Shown here: positions 1-8,396 of the stretch, piece by piece
How the letters are laid out: every line of letters starts with the position of its first letter
How positions within the stretch are numbered: the stretch's first letter is position 1
Assembly (NCBI GenBank): GCA_007121535.1
Contig: SKKK01000358.1
Coordinates: 1-38,090, forward strand
Origin: Planctomycetaceae bacterium
GTDB taxonomy: Bacteria > Planctomycetota > Planctomycetia > Pirellulales > Pirellulaceae
Direction of reading: 5' to 3'
DNA length: 38,090 nucleotides
Position numbers and translations under genes: made by a program
The notes under the pieces: generated by a model
What the model saw: only the letters and a program-made list of their open reading frames with translations
What the model was told of the DNA's origin: nothing
The model's database searches: none

Positions 1-927
1 ACCGTCGCTTTGAAGGTTCCCGATCGAGACGGAAAACTCACCAATATCACGCTGGGCTTTGAATCGCTGGATGGTTACCTGGGCGATCATCCGTACTTCG
101 GCGCCACGGTCGGTCGCTACTGCAACCGGATCGCCTTGGGGCGATTTACCTTGGACGGCCACGAGTATACGCTGGCGACCAACAATGACGCCAATCATCT
201 GCACGGTGGCGACGTGGGTTTCAACAAGGTCGTGTGGAAAGCCGAACCGGTAATGACCGATTCCGCAGTGGGCCTGCGGTTTAGGTACCTGAGCCCCGAT
301 GGCGAGGAAGGCTATCCGGGAAACCTGTCGGTCACCGCCGTTTACCTATTGACCAATGACGACCAGCTTTTGGTCGAGTTCACAGCGGCGACGGACAAAG
401 CGACGCCGGTCAACTTGACGAACCACAATTACTGGAACCTGGCCGGCGCGGGTTCGGGAACGATCCGCGATCATGTCTTGGAGATCCCTGCGGATCGCTA
501 CCTGCCTGTCGACGAAGGCCTGATCCCAACCGGCGAGTTGGCCGAAGTCGCCGATACACCGCTGGATTTTACTCAACCGGAGAAGATCGGCGCGCGACTG
601 GATCAGATCCAGGCGGACCCGGTGGGCTACGATCACTGCTATGTCTTACGCGGCGAGATCGGTCAGATGAAGTTGGCCGCTCGAGTGAAAGATCCCCAAA
701 CGGGCCGCGTGATGGAGATCCACACCACCCAACCCGGACTGCAATTCTACAGCGGCAACTTCCTGGACGGTTCGGATGCCAACGGCGGTTACCAACAGTA
801 CGAAGGTTTCTGTCTGGAGACGCAGCATTTCCCCGATTCACCCAACCAGCCGGATTTCCCCAGCACGATCCTGCGTCCCGGCGACACCTACCATCACATC
901 ACGATCCACCGGTTTACCGTTGAGTAA
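1..927 (+). CDS. Aldose 1-epimerase (galactose mutarotase), 5' end outside window
   Basis: The enzyme interconverts the alpha and beta anomers of hexoses such as galactose or glucose. The frame is open from base 1, and the first readable residues already match the family interior, so roughly the first 30-40 residues lie outside the window. Family motifs are clear: [16 protein letters not shown] near the start, NHLHGG, then [12 protein letters not shown] (the second His region) and [20 protein letters not shown] near the end, which holds the catalytic Glu. The readable part has no clear membrane segment; whether a signal peptide exists cannot be seen. The gene ends with TAA and is followed by a repeat island, so its operon context lies to the left. 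The family call is secure; the preferred sugar cannot be told. Confidence 0.93.
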   Translation, partial: TVALKVPDRDGKLTNITLGFESLDGYLGDHPYFGATVGRYCNRIALGRFTLDGHEYTLATNNDANHLHGGDVGFNKVVWKAEPVMTDSAVGLRFRYLSPDGEEGYPGNLSVTAVYLLTNDDQLLVEFTAATDKATPVNLTNHNYWNLAGAGSGTIRDHVLEIPADRYLPVDEGLIPTGELAEVADTPLDFTQPEKIGARLDQIQADPVGYDHCYVLRGEIGQMKLAARVKDPQTGRVMEIHTTQPGLQFYSGNFLDGSDANGGYQQYEGFCLETQHFPDSPNQPDFPSTILRPGDTYHHITIHRFTVE

Positions 928-1011
928 GCGTGGTATTGTGCGAGGTCGTTGGGGTGCGAGGGCGGCGCGAGGTGCGAGTTGTTGCGCGTGAGTAGCCAAT
1001 CAATCATGCTC

Positions 1012-1101
1012 CCGCCGACACAGGGTCGGCGGTGAGCGGGACCGCGCGTGCGAACGCGGTCTAGCTGACCAGTCAAGCTTCCGCCGACACGGGGTCGGCG
1101 G
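1012..1101 (-). repeat. Palindromic repeat array, orientation A, left outer copies
   Basis: Two copies of a 21-nt palindrome (CCGCCGAC, 5-nt loop, GTCGGCGG) sit at 1012-1032 and 1081-1101, exactly 69 bp apart. The 48 nt between them end in CTAGCTGACCAGTCAAGCTT. The same 69-bp unit recurs right of the transposase-like gene at 2642-2869. This unit is the reverse-complement type of the array at 1139-1624, with which it shares the palindrome and the CTAGCTGACCA core. Bases 928-1011 hold only a weakly similar lead-in. Confidence 0.9.
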
Positions 1102-1138
1102 TGAGCATCTGAAACGGACCCCAACCGCGCAAGACTCC

Positions 1139-1698
1139 CCGCCGAGCCCGCGTCGGCGGATCTATGACTGGCCAGCTAGCCGTTCCACCCCGCGTCCACC
1201 TTCTCCCCCGTTTCACCGCCGACCCCGCGTCGGCGGATTCATGGCTGGTCAGCTAGCCCGTTCCACCCCGCGTCCACCTTCTTCCCCGATTCACCGCCGA
1301 CCCCGTGTCGGCGGATTCATGGCTGGTCAGCTAGCCCGTTCCACCGTGCATCCCACCTTTCCCGTTTCACCGCCGACCCCGCGTCGGCGGATTCATGGCT
1401 GGTCAGCTAGCCCGTTCCACCCTGCATCCCACCTTCTTTCCCGTTCACCGCCGACCCCGTGTCGGCGGATTCATGGCTGGTCAGCTAGACCGTTCCACCC
1501 CGCATCCCACCTTCTTTCCCGTTCACCGCCGACCCCGTGTCGGCGGATTCATGGCTGGTCAGCTAGCCCGTTCCACCCTGCATCCCACCTTCTTTCCCGT
1601 TCACCGCCGACCCCGTGTCGGCGGATTCATGGCTGGTCAGCTAGACGCTCATCTGGCGTCCCATCTTTCCCCATCTGCCACCGGCGCCGCGTCGGCGG
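1139..1698 (+). repeat. Palindromic repeat array, orientation B, seven units plus a decayed eighth
   Basis: Palindromes start at 1139 (one stem mismatch), 1216, 1294, 1370, 1448, 1526 and 1604, giving a period of 76-78 bp. A decayed copy is near 1681-1698. Each 21-nt palindrome (CCGCCGAC-N5-GTCGGCGG) is followed by ATTCATGGCTGGTCAGCTAG, then a pyrimidine-rich stretch that leads into the next palindrome. Sequence between palindromes is as conserved as the palindromes themselves. The loop is CCCGC or CCCGT. The array ends about 50 bp before the transposase-like gene. This is the layout of REP/BIME arrays beside a REP-associated tyrosine transposase. Confidence 0.92.
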
Positions 1699-1748
1699 TA
1701 GAATGACCGATGCACGTCCCACATTTTCGACCATGAAAGGCCGCCTTG

Positions 1749-2549
1749 ATGCTCGAACCCCTCTACACGCCGAGCAATTGCAAGCCGGCGTTTCAACTGC
1801 GTTGGTCGTTGGCCCTGTTTCCTTACGCAGAGCTACCCAGCCCCGATTCGTGGATCGACGGTCTGAAACGTGGGACCGAAGGCGACGGAGTCCGCGTGCT
1901 CGAATACCGTCGGCGAGCTTCCGACGTGTGGCAGTTCTTGGTCTCGACCCAACCAAACGTAGCGCCGCCGCAAGTCATCAAATCGGTCAAGGGCCGATTG
2001 CAAAACCTTGTGCGTCACACTCACCCAAAGGCCTTTCGTCGAAATTTTTCGCTTAGCAGCCTGGGCGATGCCAACCGTGCCAGCGTCGAACAGTACGTAT
2101 CAGATCAACTGGGCCATCATCGGATGGCGGACGCGCGAATTCAGGCTCGGCTCGCTCGATACCAACTGGCGTTTCCCGATGCCGATCTTTCACAGCCCGT
2201 CTTCAGCGATCACGGGCGCTACGTGTACAACCTGCATCTTGTGTTCGTCCTCTCGGAGCGGTCAAGTGATGTGAGCGTGGAATTCCTTGACGCGACGCGA
2301 GACATGGTACTCAAAGTAGCTCGAAAAAAGGGGCACGAACTATCGCATCTGGCGATTCTGGCGGATCATCTGCATATGACCTTGAAAGCACCTTATGAGT
2401 GTTCACCTCAGGAGATTGCGCTCAGTTATCTGAACAACTTGGCGTACGCTCATGGCTTGCGTCCGGTGTATCAATACGGATACTTCGTCGGCACGTTCGG
2501 CGAATACGACATGAACGCCGTGCGAAGGTCTGGGACCTCCGCTGGATGA
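1749..2549 (+). CDS. Two-domain Y1 (HUH) transposase-like protein, REP-associated (RAYT-like)
   Basis: This 266-residue protein reads as two copies of the IS200/RAYT Y1 fold. Domain 1 (about residues 14-125) has the first strand FQLRWSLALF, a helix with VIKSVKGRLQNLVR, the strand FRRNFSLSSLG and a helix with EQYVSDQ (Tyr116, the position of the catalytic Tyr); where HUH is expected it has VWQFLVS. Domain 2 (about 157-260) has the strand YNLHLVFVL, a true HUH-type motif ADHLHMTL (His207, His209) and GYFVGTFGEYD, but ends before a YxxxQ helix. The ATG at 1749 is chosen because GAAAGG lies 8 nt before it; a TTG directly precedes it. Inverted palindrome arrays flank it on both sides. By analogy with RAYTs it probably acts on those palindromes. 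It is likely domesticated, since no insertion-sequence ends were seen. Confidence 0.8.
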   Translation: MLEPLYTPSNCKPAFQLRWSLALFPYAELPSPDSWIDGLKRGTEGDGVRVLEYRRRASDVWQFLVSTQPNVAPPQVIKSVKGRLQNLVRHTHPKAFRRNFSLSSLGDANRASVEQYVSDQLGHHRMADARIQARLARYQLAFPDADLSQPVFSDHGRYVYNLHLVFVLSERSSDVSVEFLDATRDMVLKVARKKGHELSHLAILADHLHMTLKAPYECSPQEIALSYLNNLAYAHGLRPVYQYGYFVGTFGEYDMNAVRRSGTSAG

Positions 2550-2575
2550 CGCGGTTTTGAGGGCCAATCAAAGAT

Positions 2576-2869
2576 CCGTCGACACGGGGTTGGGATGGCT
2601 GGGTGCGCGTGGGAGGCTGGTCTAGCGGACCAATCATGCTCCCGCCGACACAGGGTCGGCGGTGAGCGGGACCGTGTGTGCGAACGCGGTCTAGCGGGCC
2701 AATCAAGCTTCCGCCGACGCAGGGTCGGCGGTGAGCGAGACCGTGCGTGCAAACGCGGTCTAGCTGACCAATCAGGCTTCCGCCGACACGGGGTCGGCGG
2801 TGAGCGAGACCGTGCGTGCAAACGCGGTCTAGCGGACCAGTCAAGCTTCCGCCGACGCAGGGTCGGCGG
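2576..2869 (-). repeat. Palindromic repeat array, orientation A, right of the transposase-like gene
   Basis: Four clean palindromes start at 2642, 2711, 2780 and 2849, each 69 bp apart, and a decayed one lies at about 2576-2595. Spacers carry CGGTCTAGC followed by TGACCAATCA, GGGCCAATCA or GGACCAGTCA. Orientation is opposite to the array immediately left of the gene, so the units point at the gene in mirror image. Confidence 0.9.
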
Positions 2870-2896
2870 TGAGCAACGGAACCCGCGTACAACTCA

Positions 2897-2994
2897 CCGC
2901 CGACCCCGTGTCGGCGGATCAATGGCTGGTCGGCTAGCCCGGTCCACCCCACGTCCCACCTTTTCCCCGGTTCACCGCCGATCCTGCAGCGGCG
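2897..2994 (+). repeat. Palindromic repeat array, orientation B, right outer copies
   Basis: Two B-type units have palindromes at 2897-2917 and 2974-2994, 77 bp apart; the last is diverged in its loop (ATCCTGCA) and inner stem. The order across the island is therefore A2, B7, gene, A4-5, B2. The last palindrome lies 20 bp past the purQ stop codon, which is read from the other strand, and could end purQ transcripts, although no T-run follows. Confidence 0.85.
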
Positions 2995-3013
2995 GGTAAC
3001 AGCGCCTTACCGC

Positions 3014-3787
3014 TTACTGGAAATAGGCGATGGCGTTGCGGAAGATCTGTAGGCCGTCGCCTGATTCGGCTGGGGGGCGGCGGGTCCATTGGGGATGGTG
3101 AGTTGGATCGATATGACGCTCCGGATGCGGCATCATCCCGAAGACGCGGCCCGACGGATCGCAGACTCCGGCCACGTCGGCTTGCGAGCCGTTGGGGTTG
3201 TCGGGGTAGGACAGAGGGCTGCCATTCTCGCTCCCGGCGTAGCGCAAGCACAACTGCTGCTGATCCTGCAACCGCGCCAAGGCCGCCGGATCGCGGGCGA
3301 CGAATTTGCCTTCGGCATGGGCCACGGGTAACTCCAGGCCGTCGATACCACGCAGAAACACGCACTTTTCCGGCTCGGCCAAGAGCCGCACCCAGCGATC
3401 TTCGTACTTGCCCGAATCGTTCCACATCAGCGTCGCCGGCGGCCCCAAGTTGCCATCGTCCAACAACAGGCCCGATTTGATCAGAACCTGAAAGCCGTTG
3501 CAGATACCCAGGATCAGCTTGCCCGCCGCCTTGAACTCGGCCAACACGGCTCCCAGGTGATGGCGGATCAGATTTGCGAGGATCTTGCCCGCAGCCACGT
3601 CGTCGCCAAAGCTGAATCCACCCGGGATGCACAAAACCTGGAAATCACAAGGTATCTGCGGGTCGTCCAACAAGCGATTGACGTGAACGACTTCGGCACG
3701 GCCGCCCGCCCGTTCAAAAGCGAACGCCGTCTCCTGATCGCAGTTGGTGCCAGGTGCTCGAAGTACCAAAACGCGGGGTATGGCCAT
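3014..3787 (-). CDS. purQ: Phosphoribosylformylglycinamidine synthase, glutaminase subunit PurQ
   Basis: PurQ releases ammonia from glutamine for the fourth step of purine synthesis (FGAR to FGAM) and works in a complex with PurL/PurS. The 257-residue protein is a class I glutamine amidotransferase with nucleophile Cys96 in GICNGFQ and the His221/Glu223 pair in PHPERH. The N-terminal VLRAPGTNCDQET and IPGGFSFGDD are typical of PurQ. It lies 31 bp after the purL stop on the same strand, so the two are almost certainly one transcript. The bases before its ATG lack a good Shine-Dalgarno sequence, so translation may depend on ribosomes leaving purL. Confidence 0.97.
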   Translation of the reverse strand: MAIPRVLVLRAPGTNCDQETAFAFERAGGRAEVVHVNRLLDDPQIPCDFQVLCIPGGFSFGDDVAAGKILANLIRHHLGAVLAEFKAAGKLILGICNGFQVLIKSGLLLDDGNLGPPATLMWNDSGKYEDRWVRLLAEPEKCVFLRGIDGLELPVAHAEGKFVARDPAALARLQDQQQLCLRYAGSENGSPLSYPDNPNGSQADVAGVCDPSGRVFGMMPHPERHIDPTHHPQWTRRPPAESGDGLQIFRNAIAYFQ

Positions 3788-3818
3788 GGGTATCCAAGGA
3801 AAAACGGGAATCGGGAAT

Positions 3819-6791
3819 CTACCAACGCAACGGTTTCTGCCAAGCCTCTTTCAGCTCGTACACATCAGCCTGAAGAATCAGCCGCGACTGAGGGTCCTCG
3901 GCCGTCCGGATCGTCAATCGGCCATCGTCGGTGACCTGGCCGATCCGCGCGTGCGGTACGCCATCCAGGCTCGCTTCGAACGCTTGTCGATCGTCCGGCG
4001 ACACTTCGCACAACAGTCGCGAATTCGACTCGGCGAACATCAGCACGGTCTCCAACGATGGCGCAGCGGTCGCTTCGACTTGATGCGGCGCCGCATCCAG
4101 CCCGATGCTCGCTCCGCAGCCGCCCGCAAAGGCCATCTCGGCCAATGCGACGGCCAATCCGCCCTCGCTCAGGTCATGACACGCGCGAACCCAACCGTTC
4201 CGGATCGCCGCATGAATGGCGGCGTAGGTCTTCGCGGCCATCCGGGGATCGAGCACCGGGACTTGACCGCCCGTCAGTCCGCCGACCAATGCGAAATGCG
4301 AACCACCCAGTTCGTCTCGCGTTGTCCCGACCAGATAGATCAAATTGCCCGGCTGTTTCAGGTCCATGGTGACGCATTGCCGTACGTCTTCCACCTGGCC
4401 CAGGGCGCTGATCAACAGCGAAGGGGGGATCGAGATCGTTTGCCGTTTGCCCTGTTCGTCCTCGTAGCTGAACTCGTTATTCAGACTGTCCTTGCCGCTG
4501 ACAAAAGGCGTCCCCAACGCCACCGCCACGTCGTGGCAGGCCAGCGCGGCTCGCACCAACGAGCCCAAAGTCTCGGGCCGATCGGTGTAGCCCCAGCAGA
4601 AGTTATCCAGGAGGGCGATCCGCTGCGGATCGGCGCCCACGGCCACCGCGTTGCGAACCGCCTCGTCGATCGCACTGGCGGCCATGTGGTACGGGTCCAG
4701 GTCTCCGTAGTGCGGATTCATTCCACATGCGACGACCAAGCCGCGCCGCGACGAGATCACCGGACGCAACACGGCCGCGTCGCTGGGGCCATCGTTCGCG
4801 ACGCCGACCAGCGGTTTAATCACGCTGCCACCCTGCACTTCGTGATCGTACTGGCGGATCACCCATTCTTTGCTGGCCACATTCAACGATCCGAGAATCG
4901 CCCGCAGGATCGACGCCGCGTCGTCATCTTGGGGTTCGGGCCTTGGAGCCCCGTCGATGCCGGTCAAGAGTTGGACTGGCGGGGGCTCGAAGACCGCACT
5001 GCGCACCACCGGTGGTCGGCCGTCGTGCAGGAACTCCATGGACAATTGTCCCACCGTGTGACCGTCGTATTTCAACTCAAGGCAGCCGGTGGACTCGAAA
5101 CGGCCGATGATCGTCGCCTCGACGTCCTCGGATCGACACAATTCAGCGAATTCTTCCCAGTGCTCGGGCGGTACCGACAACACCATCCGCTCCTGCGCCT
5201 CGGAGATCCAGATCTCGGTGTAGGTCAGGCCTTCATATTTCAGCGGTGCGCGTTCCAACCATACTTCGGCGCCGATCTCTTCGCCCATTTCGCCCACGGC
5301 ACTGGAGAAACCACCGGCGCCGCAATCGGTTACCGCGTGGTACAAGCCGCGGTCGCGAGCTTGGATCAGCACGTCCAGCACCATCTTTTCCGTGATCGCG
5401 TTGCCGATCTGGACCGCTCCGCCCGACAGGGTTTCGCTCTCGCTGGTCAATTCGGCCGAGCTGAACGTGGCGCCGTGAATGCCATCGCGGCCGGTGCGAC
5501 CTCCGATCGCGACGATCCAGTCCCCGGCGCGCGGCTGCTTTTCGGCTTTATCTGCCGGCAGCAACCCCACGTTGCCACAGTAGACCAACGGATTGCCCAG
5601 GTACCGAGGATCGAAGTAGATCGCCCCGTTGACCGTCGGGATGCCCATGCGGTTGCCATAGTCCCGCACGCCCGACACGACGCCCTTCATCACTCGGCGG
5701 GGATGAAGCACGCCGGGCGGCAATTGATCGGCCGGCGTATCGGGGGGCGCAAAGCAGAATACGTCCGTGTTGCAGACCGGCTTGGCGCCCATCCCGGTTC
5801 CCATCGGGTCGCGAATGACGCCGCCGATCCCCGTGTTGGCGCCTCCGTAAGGTTCCAACGCCGATGGGTGATTGTGGGTTTCGACTTTGAATACCACGTG
5901 ATAGTCGTCGTCAAAGCGAACCACGCCCGCGTTGTCCTTGAAGACGCTGACGCACCAATCATCTTTTCCCAAGCGACGTCGAATCTCCTGCGTCGCGGCG
6001 AAGATGGTCTCTTTCAACATGTTCTCGAAATGCTGCTCGCCCCGGTCGTCCCGATAGGCGATCCGTCCGGCCAGCGTTTTGTGGCTGCAGTGCTCGCTCC
6101 ACGTCTGCGCCAACGTCTCCAGTTCGATATCCGTAGGATCGCGACCCAGATCGCGATAGAACTGCCGGATCGTCTGCATTTCCACCAGCGTCAGATAAAG
6201 CTGGCCCTCGCGGCTGAGCTGCAGCAAGGCGTCGTCCTGCAGTTCTCGGATCGGGACCGTAACCAATTGGAATTGGTGGGGCGAGCCGACGTGCAGTTCG
6301 GTCAGCTCCAGCGGCCCCATGACCAGTTGTTCGATCGAATCGTTCGCCAGAATCTTCGACCCGAACTGCGGGACCGTCGCGGGATCGAGCCCCGTGATCC
6401 AGTACTTGCGCAACGTCCGCACCGCGTCCACGGTCACGTTGAAGTCCGCGATGGCTTGCGCCGCACTTTGAGCCACCGGGTCCATCACACCCGGCTTGCG
6501 GAGCACGTGGATCAAGCTGGGCGAGCCCGCCGCGGGATCAGGCGTCTGGCTCAGCACCGCATCGCCGACCGGAGCCACCACCGTGCGTTCGACCACCGAG
6601 TCCGAAAACAATTGGCTGGCCAACCATTCGACCTGCGCTCGATCCAAATCTCCTTGCAGCAGATACCCGTGGGCCGCTCGAATCGCCAAGTTTCGGCCCA
6701 ACCCCAGATCGGCCGCGTCGGCCGCGACACGTTGTCCCGCCGAGTCCGGTAGCCCCTGGGCGGGATGAATATCGATTTCCCAAAGCGTCAC
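3819..6791 (-). CDS. purL: Phosphoribosylformylglycinamidine synthase PurL with two fused PurS-like domains
   Basis: This is the ATP-dependent synthase of purine step four. At 990 residues it is longer than stand-alone small PurL (about 600-800) and shorter than the 1300-residue form that carries its own glutaminase. The extra length is N-terminal: residues 1-72 resemble a PurS-like half and 92-162 a clear PurS unit ([35 protein letters not shown]). A linker follows, then the catalytic part with WSEHCSHKT (231-239), HNHPSA and [16 protein letters not shown]. The start is a GTG at 6791 with AAGGA about 10 nt before it. No separate purS is seen, and the glutaminase is the next gene. A palindromic element at 6857-6929 sits in its leader. 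Confidence 0.95.
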   Translation of the reverse strand: MTLWEIDIHPAQGLPDSAGQRVAADAADLGLGRNLAIRAAHGYLLQGDLDRAQVEWLASQLFSDSVVERTVVAPVGDAVLSQTPDPAAGSPSLIHVLRKPGVMDPVAQSAAQAIADFNVTVDAVRTLRKYWITGLDPATVPQFGSKILANDSIEQLVMGPLELTELHVGSPHQFQLVTVPIRELQDDALLQLSREGQLYLTLVEMQTIRQFYRDLGRDPTDIELETLAQTWSEHCSHKTLAGRIAYRDDRGEQHFENMLKETIFAATQEIRRRLGKDDWCVSVFKDNAGVVRFDDDYHVVFKVETHNHPSALEPYGGANTGIGGVIRDPMGTGMGAKPVCNTDVFCFAPPDTPADQLPPGVLHPRRVMKGVVSGVRDYGNRMGIPTVNGAIYFDPRYLGNPLVYCGNVGLLPADKAEKQPRAGDWIVAIGGRTGRDGIHGATFSSAELTSESETLSGGAVQIGNAITEKMVLDVLIQARDRGLYHAVTDCGAGGFSSAVGEMGEEIGAEVWLERAPLKYEGLTYTEIWISEAQERMVLSVPPEHWEEFAELCRSEDVEATIIGRFESTGCLELKYDGHTVGQLSMEFLHDGRPPVVRSAVFEPPPVQLLTGIDGAPRPEPQDDDAASILRAILGSLNVASKEWVIRQYDHEVQGGSVIKPLVGVANDGPSDAAVLRPVISSRRGLVVACGMNPHYGDLDPYHMAASAIDEAVRNAVAVGADPQRIALLDNFCWGYTDRPETLGSLVRAALACHDVAVALGTPFVSGKDSLNNEFSYEDEQGKRQTISIPPSLLISALGQVEDVRQCVTMDLKQPGNLIYLVGTTRDELGGSHFALVGGLTGGQVPVLDPRMAAKTYAAIHAAIRNGWVRACHDLSEGGLAVALAEMAFAGGCGASIGLDAAPHQVEATAAPSLETVLMFAESNSRLLCEVSPDDRQAFEASLDGVPHARIGQVTDDGRLTIRTAEDPQSRLILQADVYELKEAWQKPLRW

Positions 6792-6856
6792 GATTCAGAT
6801 TTCCTTATCTCCGAACTCAGGATGGGCAAATGAAATACTTTCGCGTTTTGTGGGAA

Positions 6857-6929
6857 GGGGTCGGGAGTCGTTTTCGGAGAAAGTATGTACCATGTGGTTG
6901 GTCGTTACCCGAATACGACTCCCGACCCC
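6857..6929. repeat. Short inverted-repeat element (GGGGTCGGGAGTCG family) in the purL leader
   Basis: The ends are inverted repeats of about 21 nt, GGGGTCGGGAGTCGTTTTC at the left and its complement (GAATACGACTCCCGACCCC, one mismatch) at the right, around about 31 bp of unrelated sequence. A longer relative lies at 36026-36146 and half copies at 13121-13140 and 34945-34960. It lies 66 bp upstream of the purL start, so it is probably transcribed in the purL leader or overlaps its promoter. Confidence 0.75.
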
Positions 6930-7056
6930 CGTTCGCCCGGAACTCCACACGGTGCCCCGCCGCTTCGTTCGTAACTTTCGCAGACAAGCGAACGTGACGC
7001 AAGGGACCTTACGACGTGATCAATGACAACTTCCCGGCTATCGTTGTGTGGTTTCG

Positions 7057-7120
7057 TGAGCGGCACGGCGCTAGCCGCCGGTCGTTGGTGGGAAACCGGC
7101 GGCTAGCGCCGTGCCGCTCA
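7057..7120. repeat. Perfect 26-bp hairpin downstream of fbaB
   Basis: Bases 7057-7082 are the exact reverse complement of 7095-7120, with a 12-nt loop. The arm begins TGAGCGGCACGGCGCTAGCC. It lies 26 bp past the aldolase stop codon in the direction of that gene. No T-run follows, so it is either a structured 3' end or a dispersed repeat rather than a classic terminator. The rest of 6930-7146 shows nothing else recognisable. Confidence 0.85.
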
Positions 7121-7146
7121 GGGAGCCGTCTTTGCACCCGAACGGA

Positions 7147-8220
7147 TCAGGCCACGCCGATGTCCCCGCACAGGTAGACATCCTGGATCGCGTTCAACAA
7201 GGCAACCCCTTCCTCCATGGGTTTCTGGAACGCCTTTCGACCGCTGATCAACCCGATCCCGCCAGCTCGCTTGTTGATCACGGCGGTCTTGACGGCCTGG
7301 ACAATGTCGTCCTTGCCCGACGGTCCGCCGCTGTTGATCAGTCCCATGCGGCCCATGTAGTTGTTGACCACTTGGTAGCGGGTCAGATCGATCGGATGTT
7401 CGCTGTTCAGGTCGGTATACATCTTCTCGCTGAACTTTCCGTAACTGCCGCTTTGGTTCAGCGCCTTGTAACCTCCGTCCTGGGTGGGCAGCTTCTGCTT
7501 GATCAAGTCGGCCTGGATGGTCACGCCAAGATGATTCGCCTGGCCCGTCAGATCGCTGCTGGTGTGATGATCCTGGCCATCGACTTTGAAAGCCGAGTTG
7601 CGCAGGTAGCACCACAGCACGGTCGCCATCCCCAGTTCATGGGCTAAGGCAAACGCCTCGCTGACCTCGACGATTTGTCGCGTGCTTTCCTCCGAACCGA
7701 AGTAGATGGTCGCCCCCACGGCAGCGGCACCCATGTCCCAAGCCTGCTGGACGTTGGCAAACATGACCTGATCGAATTTGTTGGGACAGGTCAACAGCTC
7801 GTTATGATTGATCTTGACGATAAAGGGGATCTTGTGAGCGTATTTTCGAGCCACGCTGCCCAGGACCCCCAGGGTCGAAGCCACACCGTTGCAGCCGCCT
7901 TCGATGGCCAGCCGAACGATGTTTTCCGAATCGAAGTAGATGGGATTCGGCGCGAACGATGCGCCCCCGGCATGCTCGATGCCCTGATCGACCGGCAGCA
8001 GCGACAGATAGCCTGTGCCCGCCAAACGTCCCGTTTGGCCAAAAAATCGCTGCAGGTTGTTCAACACCGGGATCGTTCGATCCGAGGGACCGAAAATCCG
8101 CTCGACCCAGTCCGGGCCGGGCACGTGCAGATGTTCCTTGGCGACTTTCGGGTTCTGAAAGGTCAACAGGGACGCTCCATCATCGCCCAAGAGAGTCTCG
8201 ATACGACTGATTTCCGTCAT
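7147..8220 (-). CDS. fbaB: Class I fructose-bisphosphate aldolase (FbaB/DhnA type)
   Basis: The enzyme splits fructose 1,6-bisphosphate into two triose phosphates through a lysine Schiff base, in the cytoplasm. The protein (357 residues) follows the E. coli FbaB pattern along its whole length: [78 protein letters not shown] and [20 protein letters not shown] at 8220 is preferred to the GTG directly before it because GGAGG (8227-8231) then has a 6-nt spacing instead of 3. A perfect hairpin lies past its 3' end. The gene stands alone, 176 bp from rarA, and may have its own promoter. Confidence 0.96.
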   Translation of the reverse strand: MTEISRIETLLGDDGASLLTFQNPKVAKEHLHVPGPDWVERIFGPSDRTIPVLNNLQRFFGQTGRLAGTGYLSLLPVDQGIEHAGGASFAPNPIYFDSENIVRLAIEGGCNGVASTLGVLGSVARKYAHKIPFIVKINHNELLTCPNKFDQVMFANVQQAWDMGAAAVGATIYFGSEESTRQIVEVSEAFALAHELGMATVLWCYLRNSAFKVDGQDHHTSSDLTGQANHLGVTIQADLIKQKLPTQDGGYKALNQSGSYGKFSEKMYTDLNSEHPIDLTRYQVVNNYMGRMGLINSGGPSGKDDIVQAVKTAVINKRAGGIGLISGRKAFQKPMEEGVALLNAIQDVYLCGDIGVA

Positions 8221-8223
8221 CAC

Positions 8224-8231
8224 TCACCTCC
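8224..8231 (-). promoter_or_regulatory. Strong Shine-Dalgarno that decides the fbaB start
   Basis: Read on the minus strand this is GGAGGTGA, one of the strongest ribosome binding sites in the window. Spacing of 6 nt from GGAGG favours the ATG at 8220 over the GTG at 8223. Confidence 0.7.
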
Positions 8232-8396
8232 GCATCTGCTGAGTTATTTGCTCGATCGTCCAGGTTCTCCGCACCCGGCGTCGATGAATCGGCCACCGCG
8301 ATCACTGGCAGAGAACGCTCCGGGAAGCCTGCATTCTTACCCACCCGGCCCCTAGTGTCAATCTGCCGACCAACTCCGTCAATCCGCCACGTTCGA

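Noticed and set aside
1139-1706. The regular palindromic array as a CRISPR
   Set aside because: Sequences between the palindromes are as conserved as the palindromes themselves, so there are no unique spacers, and no cas gene is near.
1241-2056. Open frames of 100-270 codons running through the left repeat array
   Set aside because: They translate the repeat units into Pro/Arg/Ser-rich periodic peptides and overlap the transposase-like gene in another frame; no ribosome binding site or family similarity.
2422-2999. Open frames on both strands through the right repeat array
   Set aside because: Same reason: periodic translation of the 69-bp units with no independent support.
3744-6752. A 1002-codon plus-strand open frame opposite purL
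   Set aside because: It is a GC-rich antisense shadow of purL, whose frame carries all the catalytic motifs; the plus-strand peptide is Arg/His/Gln-rich with no domain.
6792-7056. Purine riboswitch or PurR box before purL
   Set aside because: I looked for the riboswitch core and for a palindromic operator and saw neither; only the dispersed inverted-repeat element is present.
8224-8396. tRNA or small RNA between fbaB and rarA
   Set aside because: No cloverleaf arms, CCA end or terminator were found in this interval.
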